Shown: positions 9,801 to 16,508, counted from the first letter of the stretch. The stretch is 22,163 bases of DNA from Christensenella sp. UBA4263 (GCA_002395225.1 DGWH01000061.1:1-22163), one strand, 5' to 3'. Notes: generated from the sequence alone by a model not told the origin. A program made the numbers and translations.

Positions 9801-11494
9801 CCGTATCCGGCTATGCCTGGTACGATGCGGATAATGACGGACGCCGTCAGCCGGACAGCACGCCCATGGCGGAGGTTCCGGTAAAACTGCGGGTGACCGG
9901 CGGTTCGGACAGCGGCACGGTCCGGGAGACCGTGACCGATGAGAAAGGGTATTATCGCTTTGACACGGTGATGCCGGGCTCCTTTATCCTTGAGGCCACA
10001 CTGCCGGAGGAGATGGGATTTGCGCAGAACCGGGAGGGTCAGAAGCGGGTCAGCAATATACCGCAGACGGATGAGAATATCGGCGAATCCGAGACCATGA
10101 CCATGAATGCGGGGATGAACCTGCAGGAAGTGGACATCGGCGCGGTCGGCATCGGAACGATTTCAGGCAGGGCCTGGACCGATGCCGCCTATGACGGAAA
10201 GCTGGGGAAAGGCGATACGACGCTGGCGGGGGTAAACGTGGTCCTCCGGAATGCAGCCACGGATGAAATCGTCCGTCAGGCCGTCACGGGTGAGGACGGC
10301 ACGTACCGGCTCGAACGTCTGAGAACCGGCGATTACCGGATGGAGTTTGAACTGCCCGAACACATGATCTTTACGACGAACGGCGCGAGCGTCCTCTCCA
10401 TGCTGGATACGAGTTCCGGCATTACGGAGCCCTTCCATTTTGACATGGGCGCAAACCTTTCCGGCGTGGATGTCGGAGCGATTGTGCCGGTCACCATCGA
10501 CGGCATCGTGAGCGATGAGGATCAGGGACAGGGATGTCCCGGCGTGATGGTGTCCCTCATGGAGGGCGGCATGGCGCTGAAAACAGCCCAGACGGATCTC
10601 AAGGGTCTGTACCATTTTGACACCATTCGCCCCGGTAGTTACCGGCTGCGCTTCAGCATTGATGAAACGCACCTGTTTGCCCTGAACGTGCCGCTTTCCC
10701 TGACGGAGGCGGATGCCCGGGAAGGGGAGACGGAGGCGGTGGATCTGCCCATGGGCCAGTCGGTCCGGGTGAATCCGATTCAGCTGGTGCGCTGCGCGCA
10801 GATCAATGGCAGTACCTGGCTGGATGTGAACGTGGATGGCCATCCGGATACGGGCGAAAGTGCCCTGTCCGGCATTCATCTGACGCTGATGGAGGCCGAA
10901 ACCAAAGCGGTTGTGGCACAGGCGGATTCGGATGAAAAAGGCAAATTTACCCTGATGAATCTGCGCAAAGGCACCTATATTCTGGCTGCGGAGCTGCCGG
11001 AGGGGATGCTTTTCACGGATGTCACCGGAAAGAAACTGGATTCCTGCCTGGAGCCGACTGAAAACAACCGGAGCGAGAGCCAGCCGTTTGCGCTTTCCAG
11101 CGGGGAAACGGTGACCATGAACATCGGCGGCATTCTGCCGGGCGTGATCGGGGATACGGTATGGGTGGATCTGAATGCGAACGGCCTGCAGGACTATATG
11201 GAGCCGCAGCTTCCGCAGGTCAGCATTACCCTCCTCCTGGTCAGCGAGGACGAAACGGAGACGGAAATTGCCTCGGTCAGCAGCGATCTGTATGGCTACT
11301 ATCACTTTGAGGGACTCCGTCCGGGACGTTACCGCATCCGTGTGGACAATGAGCATGCGTTTACCACACACTACGGAGAACCGCTTCAGGAAATTGACAG
11401 CGACATTCTGCCCGAGACCGGAATGAGTGAGATTTTCCTGCTCCAGTCCGGGGAGAGAAAGCTGAACGTGGACATCGGCATTCTTGCCCAGTAA
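3851..11494 (+). CDS. Giant exported SpaA/SdrD B-like repeat protein without an anchor
   Basis: The 2,547-residue product has a type I signal peptide (hydrophobic about 5-18, cleavage near GMA/EE at residue 21). Residues about 35-1000 hold several SpaA/prealbumin-like or carboxypeptidase-regulatory-like sandwiches, clearest at about 40-145, 711-795 (GLPEGNYTLTETLAPAGYPL) and 909-985 (VSGARFTLADADGNVLDTF, then YVLTQTRAADGYLL). Residues about 1010-1195 form a non-repeat region. From 1201 to the end come about twelve SdrD B-like units beginning near residues 1201, 1312, 1409, 1524, 1644, 1759, 1874, 1985, 2104, 2216, 2318 and 2433. Each has D.N.DG-type acidic loops and a G.Y.F..L.PG.Y core; the last, IGDTVWVDLNANGLQD, is closest to the consensus. 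Such units bind calcium and form stalks in Gram-positive adhesins. There is no LPXTG motif, terminal hydrophobic helix or basic tail. The GTG start follows AAAAGGAG by seven bases. The role is probably a surface or matrix stalk. Confidence 0.9.
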   Translation: MRKVALFLFLMLVLTCVFGMAEERQIGDYIYVPAGGTRQVTDVVHMTVEGVGYSAETGEPRTEANLSGAEFGVYVINAEGEVRPWANPLYPMEQMKIRTGAEGASFTLPSGMDYYLKQESTQSGYLFDADALIPVVGTEIRVQNVMPSLLAVSACDSLNTPIPGIEITLTGEDGKQFRERTDETGWARFYSDTGFSGTVAESELTSDAFPARSMTINGVKAETASVAAKPGECTLIRFEHPAAGTVQLNATLTALDDSGEPVSEPLAGVTMTIEADPQVTLVTDETGYAEAALLEGTYPVTFSSPDAAVQLPFTKASLEIGSGGFTGVPVEAFVNEGRIVLEADFGGQEARGTVTILSETDGTVAATLDLPKDGHLVSPSLAAGNYWVQLVTGEQTRISSLTSEQMTGQDGEAICLQVLPGKVSLLEAEIAVPRKQLYSLAFRFLTELGETEVDDLRLDGEGTLLRADGTEEGKVEIENGELTAETFSGTYILEIDAALAKAAGIRRQSEAFELPSQDGTILFPAAGGRVLLSATDAKGNPVASGMYRITDAEGTESVVTTDENGLAISAVLAGGPADIESVQVPEGFEAVQGTVQVEDGALALAELVQPRQGVLTLRVMRQSVEKGQIVLSPMAGAAVVLTAVTGQVPAGTDLQSDEEGIVRIPLAEGEYEAALTGALPAGEKAGDSVHVTMQNDTETGTELVCFAAEGGIEVTAQSQGKVDPMLLTQMQFELQGEGDPVLLRLEEGTFRAEGLPEGNYTLTETLAPAGYPLIRDREVEIRGGQIAGVTIPLVEYATVRVNKYGLTFDDQMRNYLVPLKGRYGVFVKAGSELVPYPDAEHQTEVYSNVSADSALPTVAQLPAEEEGSVFYLMELDASEGFEKDTEPHEITVRPGDAAEVTGSVSSDRGFYHVTLTDSETGEAVSGARFTLADADGNVLDTFELDGQYRNEMAIPVGDYVLTQTRAADGYLLTDVQQTFQVLPYLSMGGQVSELAFETIRIPGENWEQRLFHSMEGSAGQGFTLLTVDPAAVPEAIGLTMPQLTLRLADNSGSAGIRTVSLTGAENGTPGADIRVEYAAAGCGWLMSRSQTVRAAELPKNVVFPDEEAVYAVRLTYLDPETGLEQCPAGFAPGDVVLQIENYQDQPVQVSAEAAFTGTLSYRTEAEQPVQHLAIRSHMAAEFAAAPSGIHAPVIMGRDGQISGMVFYDRNADGIALPDEQGMPSVAVTLCDLNGNEIKQSLTDEQGRYAFTALSAGQYTLHFDEGRLYTHGHRYSAYLCSNISLSGISEPITIDNEHTDEWILAGAVYPAGIRGQLMEQVSRDQSEPVEGWAIDLFHEGLEEPVTIWTTESGSFLNERLLPGNYDLCIQLPANTLSREAENGKVVKQISVSEGDMLDIPAIVFMRGATVQGAVRVDEDGDGQMPENAQAVSGIHVELSEIQADGHAEPAVNTVTDAQGQYRFDGLAEGNYLVSFQLDDPWVFTQFGAGSDVFGSVSANGSTQAFQVDCGSVNVRNAGVTLPSRFTVTVFSDTRMNGIRSADEPGLANVRISLVRIEGDSDGETVSAYTDENGAAVFERVSPGKYAVQYQMPGIWRTTVMPQPAENQIGSFVPQSTEPEGRSGTFVIPMGSALELAIGAVQTVEISGRAYYDDNADAALTEGEAGAGGVAVTLLNSEGAAVQQTTTGADGTYAFTGLPQGRYFVQFQARDGECFSGSERTANRGAAERSEESVSRTRVIILEEGRSMLTADAGIIRPSRISGSLYIDRNADTVRDQEEQPLRGAKVSLTNASGRTLISTAETDAEGNFVLERVLPGHYKLRIDPGEEYVYSGNPAGNPLPIENQSGSWVYTSEFVIYGNTTVENLSYGFLNQGVIAGLVWEDLAYNGQYPDGNGLRYVTVNLIDADGQTCGSVKTDREGRFRFEKLMPGRYTLEVTLEPGYVFTVDGKDSAAPRMNAETCVLTLEPLEMGEVRDDVMIGALKPGSVSGYAWYDADNDGRRQPDSTPMAEVPVKLRVTGGSDSGTVRETVTDEKGYYRFDTVMPGSFILEATLPEEMGFAQNREGQKRVSNIPQTDENIGESETMTMNAGMNLQEVDIGAVGIGTISGRAWTDAAYDGKLGKGDTTLAGVNVVLRNAATDEIVRQAVTGEDGTYRLERLRTGDYRMEFELPEHMIFTTNGASVLSMLDTSSGITEPFHFDMGANLSGVDVGAIVPVTIDGIVSDEDQGQGCPGVMVSLMEGGMALKTAQTDLKGLYHFDTIRPGSYRLRFSIDETHLFALNVPLSLTEADAREGETEAVDLPMGQSVRVNPIQLVRCAQINGSTWLDVNVDGHPDTGESALSGIHLTLMEAETKAVVAQADSDEKGKFTLMNLRKGTYILAAELPEGMLFTDVTGKKLDSCLEPTENNRSESQPFALSSGETVTMNIGGILPGVIGDTVWVDLNANGLQDYMEPQLPQVSITLLLVSEDETETEIASVSSDLYGYYHFEGLRPGRYRIRVDNEHAFTTHYGEPLQEIDSDILPETGMSEIFLLQSGERKLNVDIGILAQ

Positions 11495-11500
11495 ATGAAT

Positions 11501-11555
11501 AGACCTGTCCCTGCCGGGCACGGCGAACGTGCCCTGACAGGGACAGGTCTTTTTA
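11501..11555 (+). terminator. Strong terminator after the giant gene
   Basis: A long two-part stem: AGACCTGTCCCTG pairs with CAGGGACAGGTCT, and inside it GGGCACG pairs with CGTGCCC around a small loop, followed by TTTTT. It begins seven bases after the stop. On the minus strand the tail is only weakly T-rich, so it may also help terminate the convergent SEC-C gene, less efficiently. Confidence 0.9.
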
Positions 11556-11608
11556 TGCGGCTGCTCTTCCGGTCTGCGGCTCTGACAGATCGACGCGGCA
11601 CGCCGGCA

Positions 11609-12913
11609 CTATTGTTCCAGCATCGCGCGATGCTGGAGCAGCATCGTTTTCTTTTCAGGGTCGGCACAGTCCATTAATTCATCGAACCATTTTGCCGTGT
11701 CGTAGTGAATGGCGTATTTTTGATCATATTCAGCAAAGGAGCGGATATGGTCTTTCGCGCATTTTTGCGTAAACTTCGAGTAGGCCAGATGAAGATAGAT
11801 TTTTTTCAGTTCCGGATATTGTTTGAAATAAGGGCTGAACAGCTCACGCGGCTGCAATGCCAGGTAGAGGAGACGGTCAATCTCAATGGCTTCCGCATCA
11901 TAGAAATCAGCCAGATAGAGCCGTCCGGGAATGCGCTTCCCGCCAAGAGGCGGATAGGCGGCAAGTACACGGTCTCTGCTCTGCTGACTCTCGATCGTAT
12001 CCAGCGGCTCGACCGGTTTGCCCAGACAGCAGTTTTTGTATTTCTTTCCGGATCCGCATGGACAGGGATCGTTCCGACCGATTTTGGAGAGGTCGATTTT
12101 TGGCGGGGCCGCCTTTGGGGCCTCGTCCTCCTGATCATCTGCTTCCAGGAAGCTTCTGAGCAGATCCTTGAGCGACCCTTCCGTCTCCTCCGCAGAAGAG
12201 TCACTGTCATACATCCCCCAGCTCTGCAGGTACTCGGATACCTTTATCGGGCTCTCAATGGGAAGATCATTTTCATTGTAGGTGTACATCAGGTCAACCA
12301 GGGTTGGATAGTCATCGCCTTCCAGCAGGTCTTGCTGAGCCAGTTCCTTCAGATCCGGCAGCATGTCCCGGAAATGACACCAGACGATGACATCGGCGAT
12401 TTTCGAGTAAATAAACGGATCATCCTTTTCTGCCAGTCGGATGTACTGGCGGAGATAGGCTTTTAGCTCCGTTTCATCCAGCTTTCCATCCAGACAGAGC
12501 TTTGCCAGGACATCCAGGATGCCTGCGCGCATGTACAGATCCACCTCGAGATTCATCCCGGTCGTTTTCAGCAGCTCCGTGTCCCCGTTAAACGTACAGT
12601 ACAGGATGTCGGGGAGGCCGGAGGTGATGGCGTCGTTATACAGGTCATTCAGGCGGTCACTGGGCATGGAGACCAGCCGGATCAGGTCCGGGAACGATTC
12701 GGTGTCCCGGAATTCCCCCAGGAAAAACGTTGCATAGAAGTAGAAATACTCTTTGTAATCATCCACCAGTTCCGGGTGAGCAGCGGTCTTTCTGACACTT
12801 TCCCGCATGACCGGCAAAGCTTCCTCCTTATGCGCGGAAATGACCTCTAACGCTTCCTTTGGAAATTTCCGATTGAACGTCTGAATCGAGTCAAGCGCTT
12901 CATGAAGATCCAT
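11609..12913 (-). CDS. DUF1186 / SEC-C motif protein
   Basis: The 434-residue product has an N-terminal helical-repeat region (about 1-225) of DUF1186 type (FYFYATFFLGEFRDTESFPD, MRAGILDVLAKL, then DPFIYSKIADVIVW). An acidic stretch (about 236-268) and a SEC-C zinc motif follow: IGRNDPCPCGSGKKYKNCCL with C284, C286, C295 and C296 in the usual CxCx8CC spacing. A further helical region of about 130 residues ends the protein. SEC-C motifs bind zinc and, in SecA, help contact SecB and the ribosome; the function of free-standing DUF1186/SEC-C proteins is not known. I place the start at 12913, six bases after GGAGG, rather than at the ATG at 12931, because the longer version would have its ribosome site inside the coding region. 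Convergent with the giant gene. Confidence 0.88.
   Translation of the reverse strand: MDLHEALDSIQTFNRKFPKEALEVISAHKEEALPVMRESVRKTAAHPELVDDYKEYFYFYATFFLGEFRDTESFPDLIRLVSMPSDRLNDLYNDAITSGLPDILYCTFNGDTELLKTTGMNLEVDLYMRAGILDVLAKLCLDGKLDETELKAYLRQYIRLAEKDDPFIYSKIADVIVWCHFRDMLPDLKELAQQDLLEGDDYPTLVDLMYTYNENDLPIESPIKVSEYLQSWGMYDSDSSAEETEGSLKDLLRSFLEADDQEDEAPKAAPPKIDLSKIGRNDPCPCGSGKKYKNCCLGKPVEPLDTIESQQSRDRVLAAYPPLGGKRIPGRLYLADFYDAEAIEIDRLLYLALQPRELFSPYFKQYPELKKIYLHLAYSKFTQKCAKDHIRSFAEYDQKYAIHYDTAKWFDELMDCADPEKKTMLLQHRAMLEQ
11617..11636. repeat. Perfect 20-bp palindrome in the 3' end of the SEC-C gene
   Basis: CCAGCATCGCGCGATGCTGG is its own reverse complement. It encodes part of the last residues (HRAMLEQ) of the DUF1186/SEC-C protein, and the stop follows six bases later. 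No T run follows on the minus strand, so it is not a standard terminator; it may act as a 3' mRNA hairpin or a protein-binding site. Confidence 0.75.
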
Positions 12914-12964
12914 GGTGTTCCTCCATTTCATTGGAATCGTGCGTATTATGTTCGTACCGCTTTT

Positions 12965-12973
12965 ATTATACCA
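12965..12973 (-). promoter_or_regulatory. Extended -10 promoter of the DUF1186/SEC-C gene
   Basis: Minus-strand TGGTATAAT (12973-12965) is a perfect extended -10. No convincing -35 lies upstream, which is usual for extended -10 promoters. It gives a leader of about 45 bases to the ATG at 12913. Confidence 0.65.
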
Positions 12974-13029
12974 TGCCTGTCGGAAAATATCATTTGCCGG
13001 AGGGGAGAAAAATGTGCAAAATTTAAGCG

Positions 13030-13055
13030 CAGATTTTCAGATGTTCAGATTTCAG
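13030..13055 (+). repeat. Iterated CAGATNTT-type short repeats upstream of the sugar promoter
   Basis: CAGATTTT, CAGATGTT, CAGATTT and CAG follow one another with a period of eight, eight and seven bases. The array lies about 58 bases before the -35 box of the sugar operon. It may be a set of activator half-sites, or chance in AT-rich DNA. Confidence 0.5.
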
Positions 13056-13112
13056 GGGAGAATTCCGGGTCCAAAAGACAGAGGCGTTTGTCGAATTTTC
13101 ATGAAATGGTGA

Positions 13113-13141
13113 TGGACAATTCTTCTATTTGGTGCTATAAT
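13113..13141 (+). promoter_or_regulatory. Promoter of the sugar-uptake operon
   Basis: TGGACA (13113-13118), exactly 17 bases, then a perfect TATAAT (13136-13141). Transcription would start near 13148, leaving a leader of about 100 bases before the ATG at 13249. The leader holds a weak AAATC/GATTT inverted repeat (13176-13189) and CGTCTGA twice (13180, 13206); no known riboswitch is evident. Confidence 0.8.
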
Positions 13142-13248
13142 TCGTCCATGTCGGATGTCCTTCTCTTCTATTGAGAAATCGTCTGATTTTGTGCTGGTTC
13201 TTCCGCGTCTGACGCGAGGAATAAATAATATACAAAGGAGATACCTCT

Positions 13249-14481
13249 ATGAAGAAACTGATCGCTCTGGTACTGTCCCTTGCACTTTGCATGATGGCAG
13301 CCAGCGTTCTGGCGGACATCGTTATCTGCCAGAATAAGGTAGAGATCACTGCTGCAATGCAGGACTATGCCAAGCTGTACAAAGAGAAGACCGGCGTTGA
13401 TGTCAAGGTCATCACCGGCGGCGGATCCTCTGACTACAACACGGTTCTGAAGGCTGAAATGGCTTCCGGCCGTGAACCGGACATCTGGGTCATTGAAGGA
13501 CCTACCGGTTATGAGCTCTGGAAAGACAAGATCGCCGATATGACCGGCGAGGAGTGGACCAAGTACACCGATGCTGCTTACATGGACGGCGACAAGGTTG
13601 TCGGATTCCCTGTGTCAGTTGAGGGCTATGGTCTTGCTTACAATGCAGACATCCTGGCCAAGGCTGGCATCGATCCCAAGACCCTCACCAACGTGGATGC
13701 TTACAAGGCTGCTTTCGAGAAGCTGGATTCCATGAAGGAAGAGCTGGGCCTCGATATGGTCGTTTCCATGGTCGCCGGCACTGTGCCTGGCATGACCTGG
13801 GTTACCGGCCTGCACAACTTCAACGTTTATCTGACCGTCGGCAACGAGCGCAACGACACCACCTATATCGACCAGGTTCTGGCTGGCAAGGTGGATGAGG
13901 CCCGTTTCCATGATTACTGCCAGTATGTCGACCTGCTGTTCAAGTACAGCACCCAGGACATGCTGCTCAACGGCACCCAGGATGCTCAGCTGGCTGCTTT
14001 TGCCAACGGCAAGGCTGCTTTCTATCATCAGGGCAACTGGATGGATCCCTCTCTCGTACAGCTGAACCCCAGCTTCGAGATCGCCTATGCGCCGCATGCA
14101 TTCCTGCATGAGGATACCGACGGCATCCTGGTCAATCCTCCTTCCTGGTACGTTGTCAACGCCAACGGCAACAAGGACGAGGCAATTGCTTACCTGAACT
14201 ACCTGGCCACCAGCGAAGACGGTGCGGATTACATGGTTAACAAGGCCGCTATGGTTCCTGCGTTCACCAATGTGACCATCGCTCCGTCCACCCCGCTCTC
14301 CAAGTCCGTCATGGAATGGAATGCCGCCGGCAAGACCTATGACTGGCAGCAGTACAAACTGCCCGATGGCTTTGGCATGGGCACCCTGGGACCGATCTAT
14401 GAGCTTCTGGCCCAGCAGGCAATCGACGTGGACACCTTCGAAACCATGATGAAGGATGCCATTGCCGGTATCGCCAAATAA
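13249..14481 (+). CDS. ABC transporter sugar-binding protein (CUT1 family)
   Basis: A 410-residue extracellular solute-binding protein of the family-1, maltose-binding type. After a signal peptide (about 1-22, cleavage near VLA/DI) come typical features: YKEKTGVDVKVITGGGSSDY, AEMASGREPDIWVIEG, VVGFPVSVEGYGLAYNADIL, then AFANGKAAFYHQGNWMD and PPSWYVVNANGNKDEAIAYL. It would capture an oligosaccharide outside the membrane and deliver it to the two permeases encoded downstream. The signal sequence has C14 in LALC and C27 in DIVIC, but neither fits a lipobox, so it does not look like the usual Gram-positive lipoprotein. The start follows AAAGGAG by eight bases. The ligand is inferred from the GH13 neighbour to be a short alpha-glucoside. 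Confidence 0.92.
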   Translation: MKKLIALVLSLALCMMAASVLADIVICQNKVEITAAMQDYAKLYKEKTGVDVKVITGGGSSDYNTVLKAEMASGREPDIWVIEGPTGYELWKDKIADMTGEEWTKYTDAAYMDGDKVVGFPVSVEGYGLAYNADILAKAGIDPKTLTNVDAYKAAFEKLDSMKEELGLDMVVSMVAGTVPGMTWVTGLHNFNVYLTVGNERNDTTYIDQVLAGKVDEARFHDYCQYVDLLFKYSTQDMLLNGTQDAQLAAFANGKAAFYHQGNWMDPSLVQLNPSFEIAYAPHAFLHEDTDGILVNPPSWYVVNANGNKDEAIAYLNYLATSEDGADYMVNKAAMVPAFTNVTIAPSTPLSKSVMEWNAAGKTYDWQQYKLPDGFGMGTLGPIYELLAQQAIDVDTFETMMKDAIAGIAK

Positions 14482-14504
14482 TTCTGAAACCTGAATAACC
14501 TGCG

Positions 14505-14542
14505 GGGGCCGCGCCAGTATTCCTTTGGTCGCGGCCCCTTTT
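14505..14542 (+). terminator. Intra-operon terminator/attenuator after the binding-protein gene
   Basis: GGGGCCGCG (14505-14513) pairs with CGCGGCCCC (14530-14538); CCA and TGG extend the stem past one bulged T, and TTTT follows. A hairpin here commonly lets the binding protein be made in excess over the permeases, by partial termination or by protecting the upstream mRNA. The rest of 14482-14624 shows no gene. Confidence 0.82.
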
Positions 14543-14624
14543 CGTTCAACGGAGACTGGATCGGACCTGCCTGACTGCGGGCAAAGACCAGTATTTACGC
14601 GCTTATTAAAAAGGGGGAATCCAT

Positions 14625-15524
14625 GTGACCAGCAAACAGCGGCGACAGCTGACAGAGATTCTGTTTCTGTTGCCCACGATTCTTGCGTTCATTATGGTCA
14701 TTATCATTCCGTTCATCTACGGAATTTTCTATTCCTTTACGGACTGGCAGGGGACCGGCACCTATTCAAAAATGGTGGGATTTGAGAATTACAAGGCCAT
14801 TTTCACTGAGCCGGCATTCCTGCATTCATTCCTCAAAACACTCGAATTTACAGTCATTAACATCATCACGGTGAATGTGGTGGCTTTTGTGATTTCTCTG
14901 CTGGTGACCAGCGAGATTCGCGGACGGAACCTTTACCGCGCAGGCTTCTTTGTTCCGAACCTGATCGGCGGTATCGTTCTGGGCCTGATCTGGCAGTTCA
15001 TCTTCAGCAGCATCCTGCCGGCAATCGGTCAGGCACTACATCTGGGTTTCCTGAGCAAGTCACTTCTGACCAGCAAGGATACGGTTATGTTTACCATGGT
15101 CATCGTCAATACCTGGCAGTACGCCGGTTATATCATGCTGATCTATGTGGCAGCCATTCAGAACATCTCCAAGTCGGTGCTTGAGGCGGCAGAGGTAGAC
15201 GGTGCCAAATACTGGACGAGAATCACCCGGATTCAGATTCCGCTGATGGCCAACGCCTTTACGATTTCGCTGTTCCTGACGCTGACCAACAGCTTCAAGA
15301 TGTACGATGTAAACGTTGCCCTGACCAACGGCGGCCCTGTCGGCGTGTTCATGAGCAAGCCGGTTCAGTCCTCTGAACTGCTGGCCCTGAACATTTACCA
15401 GACCGCTTTCAAGTATAACAACATGGCGCAGGGCCAGGCCAAAGCCGTGCTGTTCTTCATCGTTCTGACCGTGTTCTCGATTATCCAGGTGTCCTATAAC
15501 AAGAGCAAGGAGGTTGAGGCGTAA
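14625..15524 (+). CDS. Sugar ABC transporter permease, MalF/UgpA type
   Basis: A 299-residue CUT1 permease with about six membrane helices. The first (ILFLLPTILAFIMVIIIPFIYG) follows a short basic N-terminus; others include VNVVAFVISLLV, IGGIVLGLIWQFIF and FTMVIVNTWQYAGYIML. The cytoplasmic EAA loop, EAAEVDGAKYWTRITRIQIPL, is the contact site for the ATPase. The start is GTG at 14625 behind AAAAAGGGGG; the overlapping ATG at 14623 is immediately followed by a stop codon. The stop overlaps the next ATG by one base. The protein forms the transmembrane channel with the following gene product. No ATPase gene is present nearby, so a shared MsiK/MalK-type subunit from elsewhere is presumed. Confidence 0.93.
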   Translation: MTSKQRRQLTEILFLLPTILAFIMVIIIPFIYGIFYSFTDWQGTGTYSKMVGFENYKAIFTEPAFLHSFLKTLEFTVINIITVNVVAFVISLLVTSEIRGRNLYRAGFFVPNLIGGIVLGLIWQFIFSSILPAIGQALHLGFLSKSLLTSKDTVMFTMVIVNTWQYAGYIMLIYVAAIQNISKSVLEAAEVDGAKYWTRITRIQIPLMANAFTISLFLTLTNSFKMYDVNVALTNGGPVGVFMSKPVQSSELLALNIYQTAFKYNNMAQGQAKAVLFFIVLTVFSIIQVSYNKSKEVEA

Positions 15525-16423
15525 TGGCAAAAAAGCAGCCGGAGCAGATTGAACGTATGGCAGGCTCCATCCCGCATCCGGGACGCCGAATTGCACTTGA
15601 GATTCTTACCCTGGTGCTCTTTATTCTGTTCATGCTTCCTTTTGCAATTGTTCTGCTCAACTCCATGCGGACCAATGCGGAAATCATCAACTCGCCGGTT
15701 GGCTTCCCGGAAAATCCGTCCAACCTCTTCAAGAACATTTCAGACGTATGGAACAACCCGACCTTTAACTTCCTCACGTCGGTTCGTGACAGCCTGATCA
15801 TCACCATTATCTCCCTGGCCGTGATTTCGATTTTCTCTGCCATGGCCGCATGGGTTCTGGTTCGCAACAAAACCCGCTGGAGCAACTTCCTGTTCCTCAT
15901 GTATGTGGCGGCAATGGTGATTCCGTTCCAGGTCGTCATGTTCCCGCTGCTGACCTGGTTTAAGACGGTGGGGGATTTCATTCACATTCCGCTGCTGCGG
16001 TCCTATCAGGGCATCATCTTTGCCTACCTGGGCTTTGGCGAGGCCATGAGCATTTTCATCTTCCACGGCTTTATCAAGGGCGTTCCGCTGGAGCTGGAAG
16101 AGGCGGCGGATATCGACGGATGCTCCCGTGCCGGAACATTCTTCCGCATCGTCTTCCCGCTGCTGCAGCCGGTGTTTGTTACCGTTCTGGTGCTCAACGG
16201 TCTGTGGATCTGGAACGACTACCTCCTCCCGCTGCTTCTGCTGGGTGCCTCCGGTGACATCCGGACGATTCCTCTGGCGGTACAGGGATTCAACGGCTCC
16301 TTTGTCAAGCAGTGGAACCTGATCATGGTTTCCACCCTGCTGGCCATGCTGCCGATCATCATCCTGTATATCTTCGCGCAGAAATATATCGTCAAGGGCA
16401 TGGTAGAGGGTTCAATCAAGTAA
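15524..16423 (+). CDS. Sugar ABC transporter permease, MalG type
   Basis: The 299-residue partner permease of the CUT1 family. A basic N-terminal tail is followed by about six membrane helices: LEILTLVLFILFMLPFAIVLL, then IITIISLAVISIFSAMAAWV, FLMYVAAMVIPFQVVMFPLL, and a last helix ending MLPIIILYIFAQKYI. The EAA loop is ELEEAADIDGCSRAGTFFRI. The C-terminus, KYIVKGMVEGSIK, is the classical ending of MalG-like permeases. The ATG overlaps the upstream TAA (TAATG), and AAGGAGG inside the previous gene is the ribosome site, so the two subunits are translationally coupled. A terminator follows 10 bases after the stop. Confidence 0.94.
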   Translation: MAKKQPEQIERMAGSIPHPGRRIALEILTLVLFILFMLPFAIVLLNSMRTNAEIINSPVGFPENPSNLFKNISDVWNNPTFNFLTSVRDSLIITIISLAVISIFSAMAAWVLVRNKTRWSNFLFLMYVAAMVIPFQVVMFPLLTWFKTVGDFIHIPLLRSYQGIIFAYLGFGEAMSIFIFHGFIKGVPLELEEAADIDGCSRAGTFFRIVFPLLQPVFVTVLVLNGLWIWNDYLLPLLLLGASGDIRTIPLAVQGFNGSFVKQWNLIMVSTLLAMLPIIILYIFAQKYIVKGMVEGSIK

Positions 16424-16433
16424 ACCGATCCAT

Positions 16434-16461
16434 ATGGGGCAGGCTTTCCTGCCCCATTTTT
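16434..16461 (+). terminator. Terminator after the permease pair
   Basis: ATGGGGCAGG (16434-16443) and CCTGCCCCAT (16448-16457) form a perfect 10-bp stem around CTTT, running into TTTTT. No clear promoter follows before the GH13 gene, so readthrough probably feeds that gene at a lower level. Confidence 0.9.
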
Positions 16462-16482
16462 AAAAGGACCTGCAAAAAGCCT

Positions 16483-16494
16483 GGGCAGCTGCCC
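16483..16494. repeat. Short palindrome before the GH13 ribosome site
   Basis: GGGCAGCTGCCC is perfectly self-complementary and ends just before the GGAAAGGA ribosome site of the GH13 gene. It may form a small hairpin in the mRNA or be an operator half; evidence is limited. Confidence 0.4.
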
Positions 16495-16508
16495 GGAAAG
16501 GAAAAAAC

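Noticed and set aside
11494..11495. LPXTG sorting signal or C-terminal membrane helix on the giant protein
   Set aside because: Searched for in the last residues; the protein ends in a B-like unit (LNVDIGILAQ) with no LPXTG-like motif, hydrophobic stretch or basic tail.
10163..11521. 452-codon minus-strand open frame opposite the 3' end of the giant gene
   Set aside because: It begins inside the terminator hairpin, has no ribosome site or family motif, and is antisense to clear B-like repeats.
11705..12466. 253-codon plus-strand open frame opposite the SEC-C gene
   Set aside because: It is antisense to a clear DUF1186/SEC-C protein and has no supporting signals.
12914..12931. Upstream ATG at 12931 for the SEC-C gene
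   Set aside because: The GGAGG that best fits as a ribosome site lies between the two ATGs and serves the one at 12913.
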